Part shown: in pieces, positions 8,527 to 18,016 of the stretch
Numbering within the stretch: position 1 is the first letter of the stretch
Layout: every line of letters begins with the position of its first letter
Assembly (NCBI GenBank): GCA_022448945.1
Contig: JAKVCV010000001.1
Location: 344,792-408,791 of the forward strand
Length of the DNA: 64,000 bases
Source of the DNA: Saprospiraceae bacterium
GTDB taxonomy: Bacteria; Bacteroidota; Bacteroidia; Chitinophagales; Saprospiraceae
Direction: 5' to 3'
Made by a program: the position numbers and the translations under genes
The notes under the pieces: generated by a model
What the model was told of the DNA's origin: nothing
Seen by the model: only the letters and a program-made list of their open reading frames with translations
The model's database searches: none

Positions 8527-9969
8527 TTACCTTACGATTTGAAATTGTTTGGTCATGATTTTGTTTTCACTTATTACATTTATAATATAAATCCCATTGC
8601 CATAATTGTTCGTATTTATTTGTAATGTGTTACTATTAATACTTGTTTGATTTGTAATTTTTTGACCTAAGGTATTAAAAATATCTATTTGGTTTATTTC
8701 AAAAGAACTATTGATATTTAAAATCGTCGATGCTGGGTTTGGAAATATTGTAAGGTCGTAACTACTATTTTCAATTTTTGTATTATTAGTAAGCATGTCC
8801 ATACTACAAGGTATTAGCTGATAACCACTAGAATAAGGAGTTGAACTATCGTATTGTCCACCCCATCCTGTAATGTTAAAGACTCCTAATGGTACAGGTT
8901 CACCATACAAATCTATGTCTGCATCAATGCGAATCATGTTAGTATCAGGACTTGGACCTCCAGTAGTAACAAAAACATTGAAACCTGGGCCACTATTTGT
9001 CCAAGCTGAAGTATCTATAATATATACATTATTAAGTTCAATAAATTTATTTTCTGTGGTTTCGTCTACAATAGAAACAGCATTAGGCGAAGCAGTTGCA
9101 TTGCCCTGAGAAATAACTGAAATACTATCAGGAGCAAATTGAAGTAGCCCATTAAATTGCGATACAGTTCCAGAAATGTGTAAAGAGTCCCCTGCTAGAA
9201 CGCTATAGTTATTAACGTCAGAGTAAGAAAAAACTCTAATTCCTGCTGTATTACTACTGTTCGAAAATGGGAAGTCAATACCTGTTCCACCCCTAAAATC
9301 TACACAATGAACAATTCCTCTAAGTTCACAAGAAATATTTAGGGAATCGGCAACACCATTTGCATCAAGATTATTAATTTCATCAATTGTATAGACAGGA
9401 TAATTAATTACTGGTGGTGTTGAGCATGTGTTAGCAGCTCCTGGTGTAGCTAATACTTCAAAGCCATTAAAAAAAACACCTGTTGCATTAGAACCTGGAT
9501 TCCAATTAGCAGCATTATTGTGATCGCCTGATATATTACATAGTTCCATTGACCAACCATCTATATTACTGACTGTTGACCAACCACTTCCATCATAATC
9601 TACGGAATCGACTGTTGTGCCTACATTGTTAATCAATGTAATATCCTCCCCGTTATTTGATAACCCCCCACTAAATTCAACACCCGATATGCCAAAATAA
9701 TTCATAAAAGCAATTGAGTCATATACTACAACAAGATATCCACCAGCAGGTATGGATGTCCCAGAAGCAAACGTAAGCGTTACACCTTGTGAAAAACTCC
9801 AGTTACTAATATCTACGCTAGATGTACCTGAATTATATAATTCAATAAATTCTAAAGAATCAGTTCCTGTACCAGGGGAATTTGCCATAAACTCATTGAT
9901 AACTACCTGTGCATGTGACGTAATAGTTAGAATGATAATAGTTGTCAGAGTAGCAAATAATTTTTTCAT
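8527..9969 (-). CDS. Secreted lamin-tail-domain protein with T9SS sorting domain
   Basis: A 480-residue secreted protein. The signal peptide ends at ITSHAQ (about residue 20). It is followed by a lamin tail domain (VVINEFMANSPG, FIELYNSGTSSVDISNW, about 21-150). A middle region (about 190-300) looks like an OB-fold or DUF5689-like module often found with lamin tail domains in Bacteroidota. Residues about 400-480 are a Por sorting domain (TIFPNPASTILNI, NGIYIINV, ending KQFQIVR). It is probably a cell-surface structural or binding protein; no catalytic motif is visible. Regulation is not apparent. Confidence 0.82.
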   Translation of the reverse strand: MKKLFATLTTIIILTITSHAQVVINEFMANSPGTGTDSLEFIELYNSGTSSVDISNWSFSQGVTLTFASGTSIPAGGYLVVVYDSIAFMNYFGISGVEFSGGLSNNGEDITLINNVGTTVDSVDYDGSGWSTVSNIDGWSMELCNISGDHNNAANWNPGSNATGVFFNGFEVLATPGAANTCSTPPVINYPVYTIDEINNLDANGVADSLNISCELRGIVHCVDFRGGTGIDFPFSNSSNTAGIRVFSYSDVNNYSVLAGDSLHISGTVSQFNGLLQFAPDSISVISQGNATASPNAVSIVDETTENKFIELNNVYIIDTSAWTNSGPGFNVFVTTGGPSPDTNMIRIDADIDLYGEPVPLGVFNITGWGGQYDSSTPYSSGYQLIPCSMDMLTNNTKIENSSYDLTIFPNPASTILNINSSFEINQIDIFNTLGQKITNQTSINSNTLQINTNNYGNGIYIINVISENKIMTKQFQIVR

Positions 9970-10195
9970 AATTTTAATTTTTGGTTTATTTATTAATTGG
10001 ACGCACGAAATTAATCAAAATTTATCATTTGGTCTATTATTTTTTAATTTTAGATGTTGTTTTATACAAAAATTTATAATTAGCTAATATATCATTCAAT
10101 AATCGTTTTTTCTTTCTAATTTTTTCAATTATTATTAATCAGAAATATTTTGTATATTAAAATAAGCATATAATTTTATTATCAAAGGAACTATA

Positions 10196-11947
10196 ATGGC
10201 TGTAAGAGTATTATTTTTTTCTATTTTTTTTCTTATTTCATTCTTTTCTTCTAGTGCCCAAAAAACGGATGCAAAAAAAGAATATAATTCTGGTATGCAA
10301 TATTATAATCTCCATAATTATAAATCTGCAATTCCATTTTTTGAAGCTGCAATAAGGAAAGATAATTCCTTTGTATATGCATACCGTGTTCTTATAAGTT
10401 GTTATGAAATGGAAGGTGATTTGCTAAAGGCTGCTGAATTGTATGAACAGGTAATTGAACTCTCACCATCTGATAAACAAATTTGTTATAATCTTGCTTT
10501 AACATATATTGAACTACAGGAATTTTCTAAGTCTATTATTTATCTCAAAAAATCATTAAAAATTGATCCAACATATGTAAAAGCAACCAATAAATTGAAG
10601 GAAGTCGAAACCTATATTGAGAAACACAATAGAGAAAAGATAGGCAAGCAATATACTAGGGTGGTAGAGGTAGAGGATAAGTCTACTGAAAACAATATTT
10701 ATAATGCTGCATTACATGAATATAGAGAACAATCGTTTTCTAATTGTTTATCTAAATTAAACTCCTATCAAGGAGAAGTTCACAATCCTAATTTCTATTA
10801 TCTCAGGGCTATTTCATTACAGCATTTAGGAGAAAGAAAGAATGCTATTGAGGCTTATGAAAACACTCTGGAGTTAGATGATAGGCACTTTAACGCAAAT
10901 CTTAATTTAGGTAAGATGTATTATAATGACCATAATTATGAAGAAGCTGTTCATTTATTAGAAACTGCTTACCTTCAAAGAAAAAATGATATGAAATTGT
11001 TGTATTCTCTTGCAAAGGCACATTATTATTACAAAGAGTATCAGGAGGCAATTGTATATTTTAATCTTTTTCTTGAAAGGAATTCCAATGAAGGTGAAGC
11101 CTGGTCTTTATTGGGTGAAAGTTATAGTAAAATAGGAAAAAGTAAAAATGCTGCAAAAGCTTTCGAAGAAGCTAAAAAACATGGAACTAATAATGATCAT
11201 ATTTCTGATCATATTGAAAACAATATTGCTAGATATGGTAAAAAGGCTAGTGAATACACTAAAACTGGAAATTTTCAACAAGCAATTTTAATCCTTGAGA
11301 AAGGTATTGAAGAGCATTCTGAAGCTGCTTCTCTACATTTTAATCTGGGCTTAAATTATTTAGAAATTGGTAATTCAAAAAAAGCAAGAGAGGAATTTAA
11401 GAAAACTATAGATTTAGAACCTGCTCATGCTAAGGCATATCAAGGCCTTGCACTTTTGTATTATGAACGCCAAGAGTTTAAAGATGCTGCTGCTTATTAT
11501 TTAGCTACTATAGATGCAGGGAAACATGACGAGTATGTATATTATAAATTAGGAAGTTGTTATTATAAATTAAATAGATTTGAAGCAGCCTCTGAAGCAT
11601 ATCAGCAGGCAGTAAAACTAAATCCAGGCGACAAGCATTACCATTTTGCTTTGGCATTAGCTTATTTAGCACTAGATAAAAATTATCAGTCTATTACTTC
11701 ATTAGAAACAGCAGTTAAATTGGATCCTATGTTTCTTGATGCTCATTATCATATTTGTGTAAATCTAATCAAGACAAGTCAATACGAAAAATGTATAATA
11801 GAAGCAGAAAAAATTCTTCAAAAAAATAATTTATATGCAAAAGCATTTTTGGTTATTGGGCATGCATACAAAAGAATGGGAAATTATCTTAAAGCTGATG
11901 AATATCAAAAAAAAGCTGTACGTATAGATCCTTCACTAAAACAATAG
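10196..11947 (+). CDS. Secreted tetratricopeptide-repeat protein
   Basis: A 583-residue protein with a signal peptide (residues 1-21, ending SSAQK) followed by about 14 tetratricopeptide repeats covering nearly all of the mature chain. Typical repeat cores read NLALTYIELQEFSKSI and LNLGKMYYNDHNYEEAV. A disordered basic/acidic stretch near residues 140-165 splits the array in two. TPR proteins act as periplasmic scaffolds; no enzymatic domain is attached. An AAAGG at 10184-10188 about eight bases before the ATG is an unusually good ribosome-binding site for this genome. It appears monocistronic. Confidence 0.82.
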   Translation: MAVRVLFFSIFFLISFFSSSAQKTDAKKEYNSGMQYYNLHNYKSAIPFFEAAIRKDNSFVYAYRVLISCYEMEGDLLKAAELYEQVIELSPSDKQICYNLALTYIELQEFSKSIIYLKKSLKIDPTYVKATNKLKEVETYIEKHNREKIGKQYTRVVEVEDKSTENNIYNAALHEYREQSFSNCLSKLNSYQGEVHNPNFYYLRAISLQHLGERKNAIEAYENTLELDDRHFNANLNLGKMYYNDHNYEEAVHLLETAYLQRKNDMKLLYSLAKAHYYYKEYQEAIVYFNLFLERNSNEGEAWSLLGESYSKIGKSKNAAKAFEEAKKHGTNNDHISDHIENNIARYGKKASEYTKTGNFQQAILILEKGIEEHSEAASLHFNLGLNYLEIGNSKKAREEFKKTIDLEPAHAKAYQGLALLYYERQEFKDAAAYYLATIDAGKHDEYVYYKLGSCYYKLNRFEAASEAYQQAVKLNPGDKHYHFALALAYLALDKNYQSITSLETAVKLDPMFLDAHYHICVNLIKTSQYEKCIIEAEKILQKNNLYAKAFLVIGHAYKRMGNYLKADEYQKKAVRIDPSLKQ

Positions 11948-12169
11948 TTATTTTTTGTAATAAATGTCTTAGGACAGGTATTCACTATCAACAATTAGCA
12001 AATTCGGTTTCCATTAAAAAATTGATTTTTATTTTTGTTTTTTAAAGTTTATGATATAATTTAGTGCGTTCAATTACACAGTAATTAGAAAGGCACTTAA
12101 AGATTGATTATTAAGCTTTTTTACCTTATTGATTTTTATATTATTAACAGTTTAAAACCTAATTATTTC

Positions 12170-12454
12170 ATGGATCCGGATTTAGATAACGCAATAGAAC
12201 ATATAAGAAGAATTATTTCAGAAACCTTGAAAAAAAGAAATGATGAAGGTGTTGAAATAGAGAAAAGTATAAATAATTTTTGGAATAAAATTCAGAAAAA
12301 GTTCCCCTCAGATTTCATTGAACAATATAATGACAATCCTGATAATAAGGAATTGAATGTAGAGTTTGGTCAACACCTCAAAGAAATTATGAATGCACAA
12401 AATGTTAAAATGAATGTTGTCATGTTCTTATATCATCAAGGAGTAGAATTATAA
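12170..12454 (+). CDS. Small hypothetical protein, helical
   Basis: I do not recognise this 94-residue protein. The preferred start is the ATG at 12170 (MDPDLDNAIEHI). The open frame continues upstream to a TTG at 12104, but those extra residues look like translated intergenic DNA. The chain is charged and predicted mostly helical, with no signal peptide or cysteine motif. A stem-loop terminator follows 30 bases after its stop, which supports a separate transcription unit. Confidence 0.55.
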   Translation: MDPDLDNAIEHIRRIISETLKKRNDEGVEIEKSINNFWNKIQKKFPSDFIEQYNDNPDNKELNVEFGQHLKEIMNAQNVKMNVVMFLYHQGVEL

Positions 12455-12484
12455 AACTCCTTTTTAAACAATAAATTTATAGGA

Positions 12485-12519
12485 GTCATCCCGAATTTAT
12501 TTCGTGGATGGCTTTTTTT
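12485..12519 (+). terminator. Rho-independent terminator
   Basis: The stem GTCATCC-CGAA pairs with TTCG-GGATGGC (one bulged T, one G-T pair) and is followed by seven T residues. It ends the transcript of the small 94-residue gene, 24 bases before the acylase start. Confidence 0.75.
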
Positions 12520-12542
12520 AGATAAATCTGAGCACTAATATT

Positions 12543-14900
12543 ATGAGCTTATTAAATAAACTACTTAAACCAGTTCTTAATTGGTTTATTATAAAACAGG
12601 CTAAACAAAATTTACCCAATTATAATGATAGTCTTATATGCAGTGCTATTGAGGGGCACGTAGAAATAATTCGTGATAAATGGGCAGTTCCTCATATTTA
12701 TGCTGAAAATCAAAGTGATTTATTTTTTGCACAGGGATTTGTACATGCGCAAGATCGTTTATGGCAAATGGAATTGACAAGACGTGTTGTAAGTGGTCGT
12801 GTAAGTGAAATTGTTGGTGTAGATGCTCTAGATGTTGACCGATTAACAAGGATACTTGGTTTTAAAGCTTTAGGAGAAAAAGATGTTTTACGATTTAAAG
12901 AAAATGCTCTCTTTCCAATTATAGAAAGTTATGTTAATGGAATCAATTTTTTTATTGAAAATTGTCCACATCTACCAGTGGAATTTAAACTACTAAAATT
13001 TAAACCTGAGCTTTGGTCTATTGCTGATTGTTTTGGAATGTCACGTTTATTAGCTATGCAGATGTCTCAGGGATTCTTGCATGAGTTGGAAAGAATGGGA
13101 TTGGTTGATAAATTTGGCTTGGAAAAAGCAAGTGAGATTTTTCCTGAATACCCTACTTCTAATCCTGTATCATTGATGTTCGGAAATGAAACTAACAGAA
13201 TTATAGATGGCAAATTGGAGGCATTCAAAGGACCATATTTACAATCACTTGGTGGGTCTAATAACTGGGTAGTTGCCCCTCATAAGATGGAGCATGGTGC
13301 AGCAGCATTATGTAATGATCCACATTTGCTAATAGGAACACCTAATATTTGGTATGAGAATCATTTAATAACACCAGATTATGAAAATACAGGAGTTTCT
13401 ATTCCTGGAGTGCCGCTTGTTTTAATTGGCCATAATAGAAATATCGCATGGGGAGCTACCTTGACTTATGCTGATATTCAGGATACTTTTATTGAAAAAT
13501 TTACAGGGCCAAATTGTTTGCAATATCGTTATGGAGACAGAATTTTGAAATCTGTTGTACATGAAGAAACTATAAAAATTAAAGGTAGAATTACACCCCA
13601 TATTGAAAAAGTTATTCAGACTCATCATGGACCAGTTATTATGGCTATTGATGATACAACTAAGATATCACTTTGTTCTAATGCATTGAATGACAATGAA
13701 ATGATAATTGGTTTTTATGACTTAAATATGGCTAAAGGATGGGATGATTTTGTAGGTGCATGTAGTAAATTGACTATTCCTTCTCTTAATCTGGTTTATG
13801 CAGATACTGATAATAATATAGGTTATTTTATGACTGGTGAAGTTCCTATAAGATCCCAGAATAAGGGCTTGATTCCTAGTAATGGTTTTGATGCTCAGCA
13901 AGAATGGACAGGTAGGGTTCCTTTTAGCGAAATGCCCCACGTTTTTAATCCTGACCAAGGATATTTTTATACTTGTAATAATAAGATAGTTGGAGATGAT
14001 TACCCTTATGATCTGGGTAATATATGGATGAATGGATATAGGGCTAAACGGTTAGAAGCGCTGTTGAATTCTAAAGAAAAATTTAATTTTGATGATTTCG
14101 CAAATTGGCAACTTGATTTTTATTGTGAACCAGGCCTTCAGTTTGCTGCATATTTAAATGACCTTAAGAATAACCTTGCTCTTGAACAATTAGCTGGTAG
14201 GGTCAAAACTACTGCTGATCTGCTAATTGATTGGGATGGTTTTTTGACCGCAGATTGTATTGGTGGAACAATTTATCAAGTCCTTAAACAACAACTCATT
14301 GATTTAATTTTTGTAAAATCAAATACTATTAGAGGTAAGGTTACAAATACTGAAATTTCAATTTTTGATATTACTGAATTTTTTGGTCATGATACGACTA
14401 CAATCTTGAAATTATTAAATAACCCGAGATCATGTTGGTGGGAAGTAACACCACAACAAACACTTATTCTTGCTTTAGTTAATACAGAAGCTTTTCTTAC
14501 TACAAATGTTGGAGCTGATTTCAATTCGTGGAAATGGGGTAAGTTGCATAAAATAAAAAGTAAACATGCCCTAGGCGTGAAAAAACCATTAGATGAAATT
14601 TTTGACATTGGTAATGTTGCAATAGGAGGAGATACAGACACTTTATGTCAGGTCGCTTTTTTACCAGGTAAACATTATGGCGGTTCAATGGTCGCTGCTT
14701 CTTATAGACAACTAATAGATATGGGAGATTTTTCAAATTCTAAATGTATTGCACCAATTGGTCAAAGCGGAAATCTAGAGTCTCCACATTATCAGGATCA
14801 ATTTGATATGTGGATCAAAGGGGAGTATAAGCCAATGATTTGGTCTAAGGAACAATTAGAGAATTATACATTGTATAAGACGTCATTAAGGCCTGAGTAA
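12543..14900 (+). CDS. Penicillin-acylase-family (Ntn hydrolase) amidase
   Basis: A 785-residue member of the penicillin acylase / acyl-homoserine-lactone acylase family (Peptidase S45). It has the alpha-chain signature VEIIRDKWAVPHIYAEN and HAQDRLWQME (40-77). The autocleavage site is LGGSNNW, where Ser239 would become the N-terminal nucleophile of the beta chain; a long beta region follows. Length is normal for the family. Family members hydrolyse amide side chains of beta-lactams, acyl-homoserine lactones or other N-acyl compounds, and the substrate cannot be told from the sequence. Unlike most relatives, no clear cleavable signal peptide is seen, only a weak hydrophobic stretch at residues 8-18. 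It converges with the LexA-like regulator, 14 bases apart. Confidence 0.88.
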   Translation: MSLLNKLLKPVLNWFIIKQAKQNLPNYNDSLICSAIEGHVEIIRDKWAVPHIYAENQSDLFFAQGFVHAQDRLWQMELTRRVVSGRVSEIVGVDALDVDRLTRILGFKALGEKDVLRFKENALFPIIESYVNGINFFIENCPHLPVEFKLLKFKPELWSIADCFGMSRLLAMQMSQGFLHELERMGLVDKFGLEKASEIFPEYPTSNPVSLMFGNETNRIIDGKLEAFKGPYLQSLGGSNNWVVAPHKMEHGAAALCNDPHLLIGTPNIWYENHLITPDYENTGVSIPGVPLVLIGHNRNIAWGATLTYADIQDTFIEKFTGPNCLQYRYGDRILKSVVHEETIKIKGRITPHIEKVIQTHHGPVIMAIDDTTKISLCSNALNDNEMIIGFYDLNMAKGWDDFVGACSKLTIPSLNLVYADTDNNIGYFMTGEVPIRSQNKGLIPSNGFDAQQEWTGRVPFSEMPHVFNPDQGYFYTCNNKIVGDDYPYDLGNIWMNGYRAKRLEALLNSKEKFNFDDFANWQLDFYCEPGLQFAAYLNDLKNNLALEQLAGRVKTTADLLIDWDGFLTADCIGGTIYQVLKQQLIDLIFVKSNTIRGKVTNTEISIFDITEFFGHDTTTILKLLNNPRSCWWEVTPQQTLILALVNTEAFLTTNVGADFNSWKWGKLHKIKSKHALGVKKPLDEIFDIGNVAIGGDTDTLCQVAFLPGKHYGGSMVAASYRQLIDMGDFSNSKCIAPIGQSGNLESPHYQDQFDMWIKGEYKPMIWSKEQLENYTLYKTSLRPE

Positions 14901-14914
14901 GCTAAACGAACAAT

Positions 14915-15622
14915 TTAAGAAATACCATAGTTCGTTATTCGATGTTTAACTTTATAAACTGCTCGAATTTCTTCCAATTCTACTTCATATGGTGGGTATA
15001 TATGATTGTCAGAGATGAGTCTTAAGCCAACAATTTGATGTCCATGTTTAAGGTTTTGAATTCGTTTTGCAACTACAGAATCAGTTACAATAACATAGAC
15101 TGAATTATCCTTAAGAGTGCTTAATGGGCCGTTTTCTACTTTTTCACAAATAACAGTATCACCATTTGTAATGTTTGGAAGCATACTGTCTCCGCTTATT
15201 TCAATGGCGATTAATTCACCTTCAAGGCCTGGAATCGAAAATTTTTGAAATTCATCATTGTCGCCCATTTCTTGTCCCTCGATTGCACCCCCTGCCATCG
15301 CTAAGTGAGGTACTAAGGTAATGTTTTTACGAACTTCATAACTCTGTTCTCCAAACGTATGATTTGAGTTAGCATCACCTTCATACATCTGATCACTTTC
15401 TCCAAAAAGAAAATTTGCATTAATACTATATGTCTCGAGAAGTTTGTTCATTTGTTCTAAAGTGATATTGCGTTTTCCTTTCAAAATACTATTGATAACA
15501 TGGTTATAAGTACCAAGCTTTGAGGCAATATCAGATTTGCTTTTTATTTTTCCCTCTTCTTTCAGTTGATTGTAAACATGACGAAATCTAATGTTTACTT
15601 TGTTATTATTGAAATCAGTCAT
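14915..15622 (-). CDS. LexA/CI-like self-cleaving transcriptional repressor (XRE HTH + S24 peptidase)
   Basis: This 235-residue regulator starts at the ATG at 15622; a TTG start at 15661 would add 13 unlikely residues. Residues about 5-65 are an XRE-type helix-turn-helix (KSDIASKLGTYNHVINSILKGKR). The C-terminal half is an S24 peptidase fold. The candidate self-cleavage bond is Ala110-Gly111 (HLAMAGGAIEG), the nucleophile is Ser146 (SGDSMLPNI) and the general base is Lys186 (VVAKRIQNL). The spacings of 36 and 40 residues match LexA closely. It is therefore probably a stress- or ligand-released repressor. The HTH is XRE-like, not LexA winged, and such proteins are common in Bacteroidota chromosomes outside prophages. 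It is divergent from the acetate kinase fusion across 545 bases. Confidence 0.85.
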   Translation of the reverse strand: MTDFNNNKVNIRFRHVYNQLKEEGKIKSKSDIASKLGTYNHVINSILKGKRNITLEQMNKLLETYSINANFLFGESDQMYEGDANSNHTFGEQSYEVRKNITLVPHLAMAGGAIEGQEMGDNDEFQKFSIPGLEGELIAIEISGDSMLPNITNGDTVICEKVENGPLSTLKDNSVYVIVTDSVVAKRIQNLKHGHQIVGLRLISDNHIYPPYEVELEEIRAVYKVKHRITNYGIS

Positions 15623-15751
15623 AATTATATGTGTGTTGGGTAAGTCAGTATATATTAACAATTATAAGGATTTAATATAAGCTGTCAAATTAAATGAAAG
15701 TTAAAACAAAAAATTATTTATTGTATTATTCAGTCCTCGATATAAATATAA

Positions 15752-15769
15752 TATTATAAAATTATAATA
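15752..15769. repeat. Inverted repeat, candidate operator
   Basis: TATTATAA and TTATAATA form a perfect 8-base inverted repeat separated by AA. It sits 130 bases upstream of the repressor start. Because it contains only A and T in AT-rich DNA, chance is a real alternative. Confidence 0.3.
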
Positions 15770-15967
15770 ATATAGAGATTGGTGATCAGGTAATTATCGT
15801 ATTTGTTGTAAAGATATATAAAATTATCTAAAAAGCAAACATTTTTGTTTGTTTTTTGAAACATAAACTTGCAAATGTGTTCCTTGGAATATTTTTTTGT
15901 TTTTTTTTATTCTGTTTTTTGTGGTTTTTTTTTTAAAACTTACAATTATGAATAATAAAACTAGATA

Positions 15968-15979
15968 CAAATATATTTG
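15968..15979. promoter_or_regulatory. 12-base palindrome with TAnnTTTG on both strands
   Basis: CAAATATATTTG reads the same on both strands and gives TATATTTG, a -7 box match, in each direction. It could be overlapping divergent -7 elements or an operator for the adjacent repressor. No convincing -33 element is seen at 19 bases. Confidence 0.3.
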
Positions 15980-16167
15980 ACTTCAAATAAGTTCTAGCAT
16001 TCTGTTTTTAATGTTATGACTTTGTTTGACATTTAAAATTATACGCAAAAAAAAATATTCTTTAATGAATAGTTATACCATAATATAAATATTATTCTAT
16101 TCTGAAAAAAAATACTAAATTGGCACTTCATTTTTTTCATCTCTTTATTAAAATAACACCTGTATAA

Positions 16168-17976
16168 ATGAATATTTTAGTAATTAATTGTGGTTCTTCT
16201 TCTATAAAAGCAGCTGTCATTAATGGAATTAGCGGTAATGAATTATTGACCATGAAGGTAGAGCGGATACATGATAAACCACTTGTTCATATTAATGGTT
16301 CTACTATAGATTGTATAGGTTCTGGACATGAAGCTGCATTAAATTTTGCATTGCCTTTAATTAAAGATCATTTGAATGAACAAACCCTGAGTGGTGTAGG
16401 ACATAGGGTAGTACATGGGGGTAATAAATTTGATATGCCCGTTTTAATTAATGAAGAAGTAGAAAAGGTTATAAAGGAAGTAAGTGTATTGGCTCCACTA
16501 CATAACCCAGTCAATATGTTGGGAATTACTGTTGCAAGAAGTGTTTTTTCAGATTTGCCTCATATTGCTGTATTCGATACTTCTTTTCATCAAACTTTAC
16601 CCAGACGCGCATTGACCTATGCAATTCCAAAGCAATTACGGGATAAGTATGCTATTAGACGATATGGTTTTCATGGAACTAGTCACGAATACGTAGTAGG
16701 GTTGGCAGCAGATTATCTTAAGGCGGATCTCAACGCTTTACGAATTATTACCTGTCATTTAGGTAATGGTTCAAGTGTTGCGGCTGTAGAATATGGGCGT
16801 TCTGTTGAAACTTCAATGGGTATGACCCCTTTGGAAGGTCTGGTTATGGGTACAAGATCAGGGGACATAGATCCTGGTGCGCTTGTACATTTGGCTTTAG
16901 AAGAAGAAATGACGATAAAGGATCTTAGTCAAATGTTAAATAAGAAAAGTGGCTTGACTGGTTTGTCTGGTGTTGGAAATGATATGCGGGATATAGTGGA
17001 AAAATCATCAAAGGGAGATGATGATTGTAGGTTAGCGCTTCAAGTATTTACACATCGTTTACGCAAATATATTGGTGCATATACTGCTGTTATGGGAGGG
17101 GTAGATGCAATTGTTTTTACTGGTGGCATAGGGGAAAATAGTGCAGTGATCAGGCATCGTTCAACTCAACGACTAGATTATCTCGGTGCTGTTCTTAACG
17201 AAGATAAAAATAATGATGTTATCCTTTCTAATGAAGCTCCTGTTCAGGATTTTGCTATGAATCATAGTAGGGTAAGATTATTGGCAATAAAAACTAATGA
17301 ACAGTTTGCTATTGCTCAGGAAACAGTTCGAATTATTGAGAAAAAAAATAAAGTAAATACAAAACCAACAATTCCAATTGCTGTTTCAGGAAGGCATATT
17401 CATCTTACACAGGAAGCTGTAGAAGCCTTATTTGGCAAAGGGTATGAATTAACAGTTAAAGCTCCATTATCACAACCAAAACAATTTGCGTGTAATGAGC
17501 AAGTCACAATTGTAGGTCCTAAAAACAAAATTGAGCGGGTACGTATCCTTGGTCCAACGCGTTCAAAAAATCAACTGGAGATATCAAGAACAGATGAATT
17601 TTTTATTGGAATAGATGCGCCCGTACGTGCATCTGGTAAGGTTGAAAATAGCCCTGGAATTAAGTTAATAGGGCCAAAGGGAACATATCAAATGAAAGAG
17701 GGCGTTATTTGTGCTTGGAGACATATACATATGACACCTGAGGATGCTCAATTATTTGGTGTTGAAGATAAAGATATTGTAGATGTGGAAGTTTCGAATG
17801 GGATACGTCCGCTAACTTTTGGTAATGTTTTAGTAAGGGTTTCTTCAAAATACGCTTTAGAAATGCATATAGATACCGATGAGGCTAATGCAGCAGAATT
17901 GCCTCGATATTCTGAAGGTGTTTTAAATAAAACAGATGGAAGTGCTAAGTTAATCACTAAAAAGAAAAAACATTAA
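16168..17976 (+). CDS. Acetate kinase fused to PduL-type phosphotransacylase
   Basis: A 602-residue two-domain protein. Residues 1-390 are a complete acetate/propionate kinase with NCGSSSIK (7-14), Arg80 in GHRVVHGG, Asp137 in VFDTSF, His169 in YGFHGTSH, His197 in HLGNGSS, Arg230 in GTRSGDIDP and Glu378 in TNEQF. After a short linker (about 391-401), residues 402-595 form a PduL phosphate acyltransferase with both histidine metal-binding motifs, RHIH (409-412) and RHIH (518-521), and the central EISRTDEFFIGIDAPVR. PduL converts acyl-CoA plus phosphate to acyl-phosphate, and the kinase then yields acid plus ATP. One polypeptide thus holds the whole acetyl-CoA to acetate route. No microcompartment targeting peptide is visible. 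Both domains keep their key residues, so both should be active. Confidence 0.93.
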   Translation: MNILVINCGSSSIKAAVINGISGNELLTMKVERIHDKPLVHINGSTIDCIGSGHEAALNFALPLIKDHLNEQTLSGVGHRVVHGGNKFDMPVLINEEVEKVIKEVSVLAPLHNPVNMLGITVARSVFSDLPHIAVFDTSFHQTLPRRALTYAIPKQLRDKYAIRRYGFHGTSHEYVVGLAADYLKADLNALRIITCHLGNGSSVAAVEYGRSVETSMGMTPLEGLVMGTRSGDIDPGALVHLALEEEMTIKDLSQMLNKKSGLTGLSGVGNDMRDIVEKSSKGDDDCRLALQVFTHRLRKYIGAYTAVMGGVDAIVFTGGIGENSAVIRHRSTQRLDYLGAVLNEDKNNDVILSNEAPVQDFAMNHSRVRLLAIKTNEQFAIAQETVRIIEKKNKVNTKPTIPIAVSGRHIHLTQEAVEALFGKGYELTVKAPLSQPKQFACNEQVTIVGPKNKIERVRILGPTRSKNQLEISRTDEFFIGIDAPVRASGKVENSPGIKLIGPKGTYQMKEGVICAWRHIHMTPEDAQLFGVEDKDIVDVEVSNGIRPLTFGNVLVRVSSKYALEMHIDTDEANAAELPRYSEGVLNKTDGSAKLITKKKKH

Positions 17977-18016
17977 GCATTTTTTTTGCTTTGTTTCTAT
18001 AAATAAATACGCTATT

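Larger units (their letters stand above)
15623..16167. other. AT-rich divergent intergenic region
   Basis: This 545-base gap lies between the LexA-like repressor and ackA-pduL and holds no credible gene. It has long T runs (15887-15935), an inverted repeat at 15752-15769 and the palindrome at 15968-15979, whose two halves each read TATATTTG, a match to the Bacteroidota -7 box on both strands. It probably carries divergent promoters. Confidence 0.5.

Noticed and set aside
12646-14736. Several minus-strand open frames within the acylase gene
   Set aside because: They have no motifs and lie opposite a strongly supported gene.
14915-15622. Prophage repressor
   Set aside because: No integrase, structural phage gene or attachment site lies nearby; neighbours are chromosomal metabolic genes.
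15623-16167. Replication origin
   Set aside because: The region is AT-rich, but no DnaA-box cluster or dnaA/dnaN neighbours are present.
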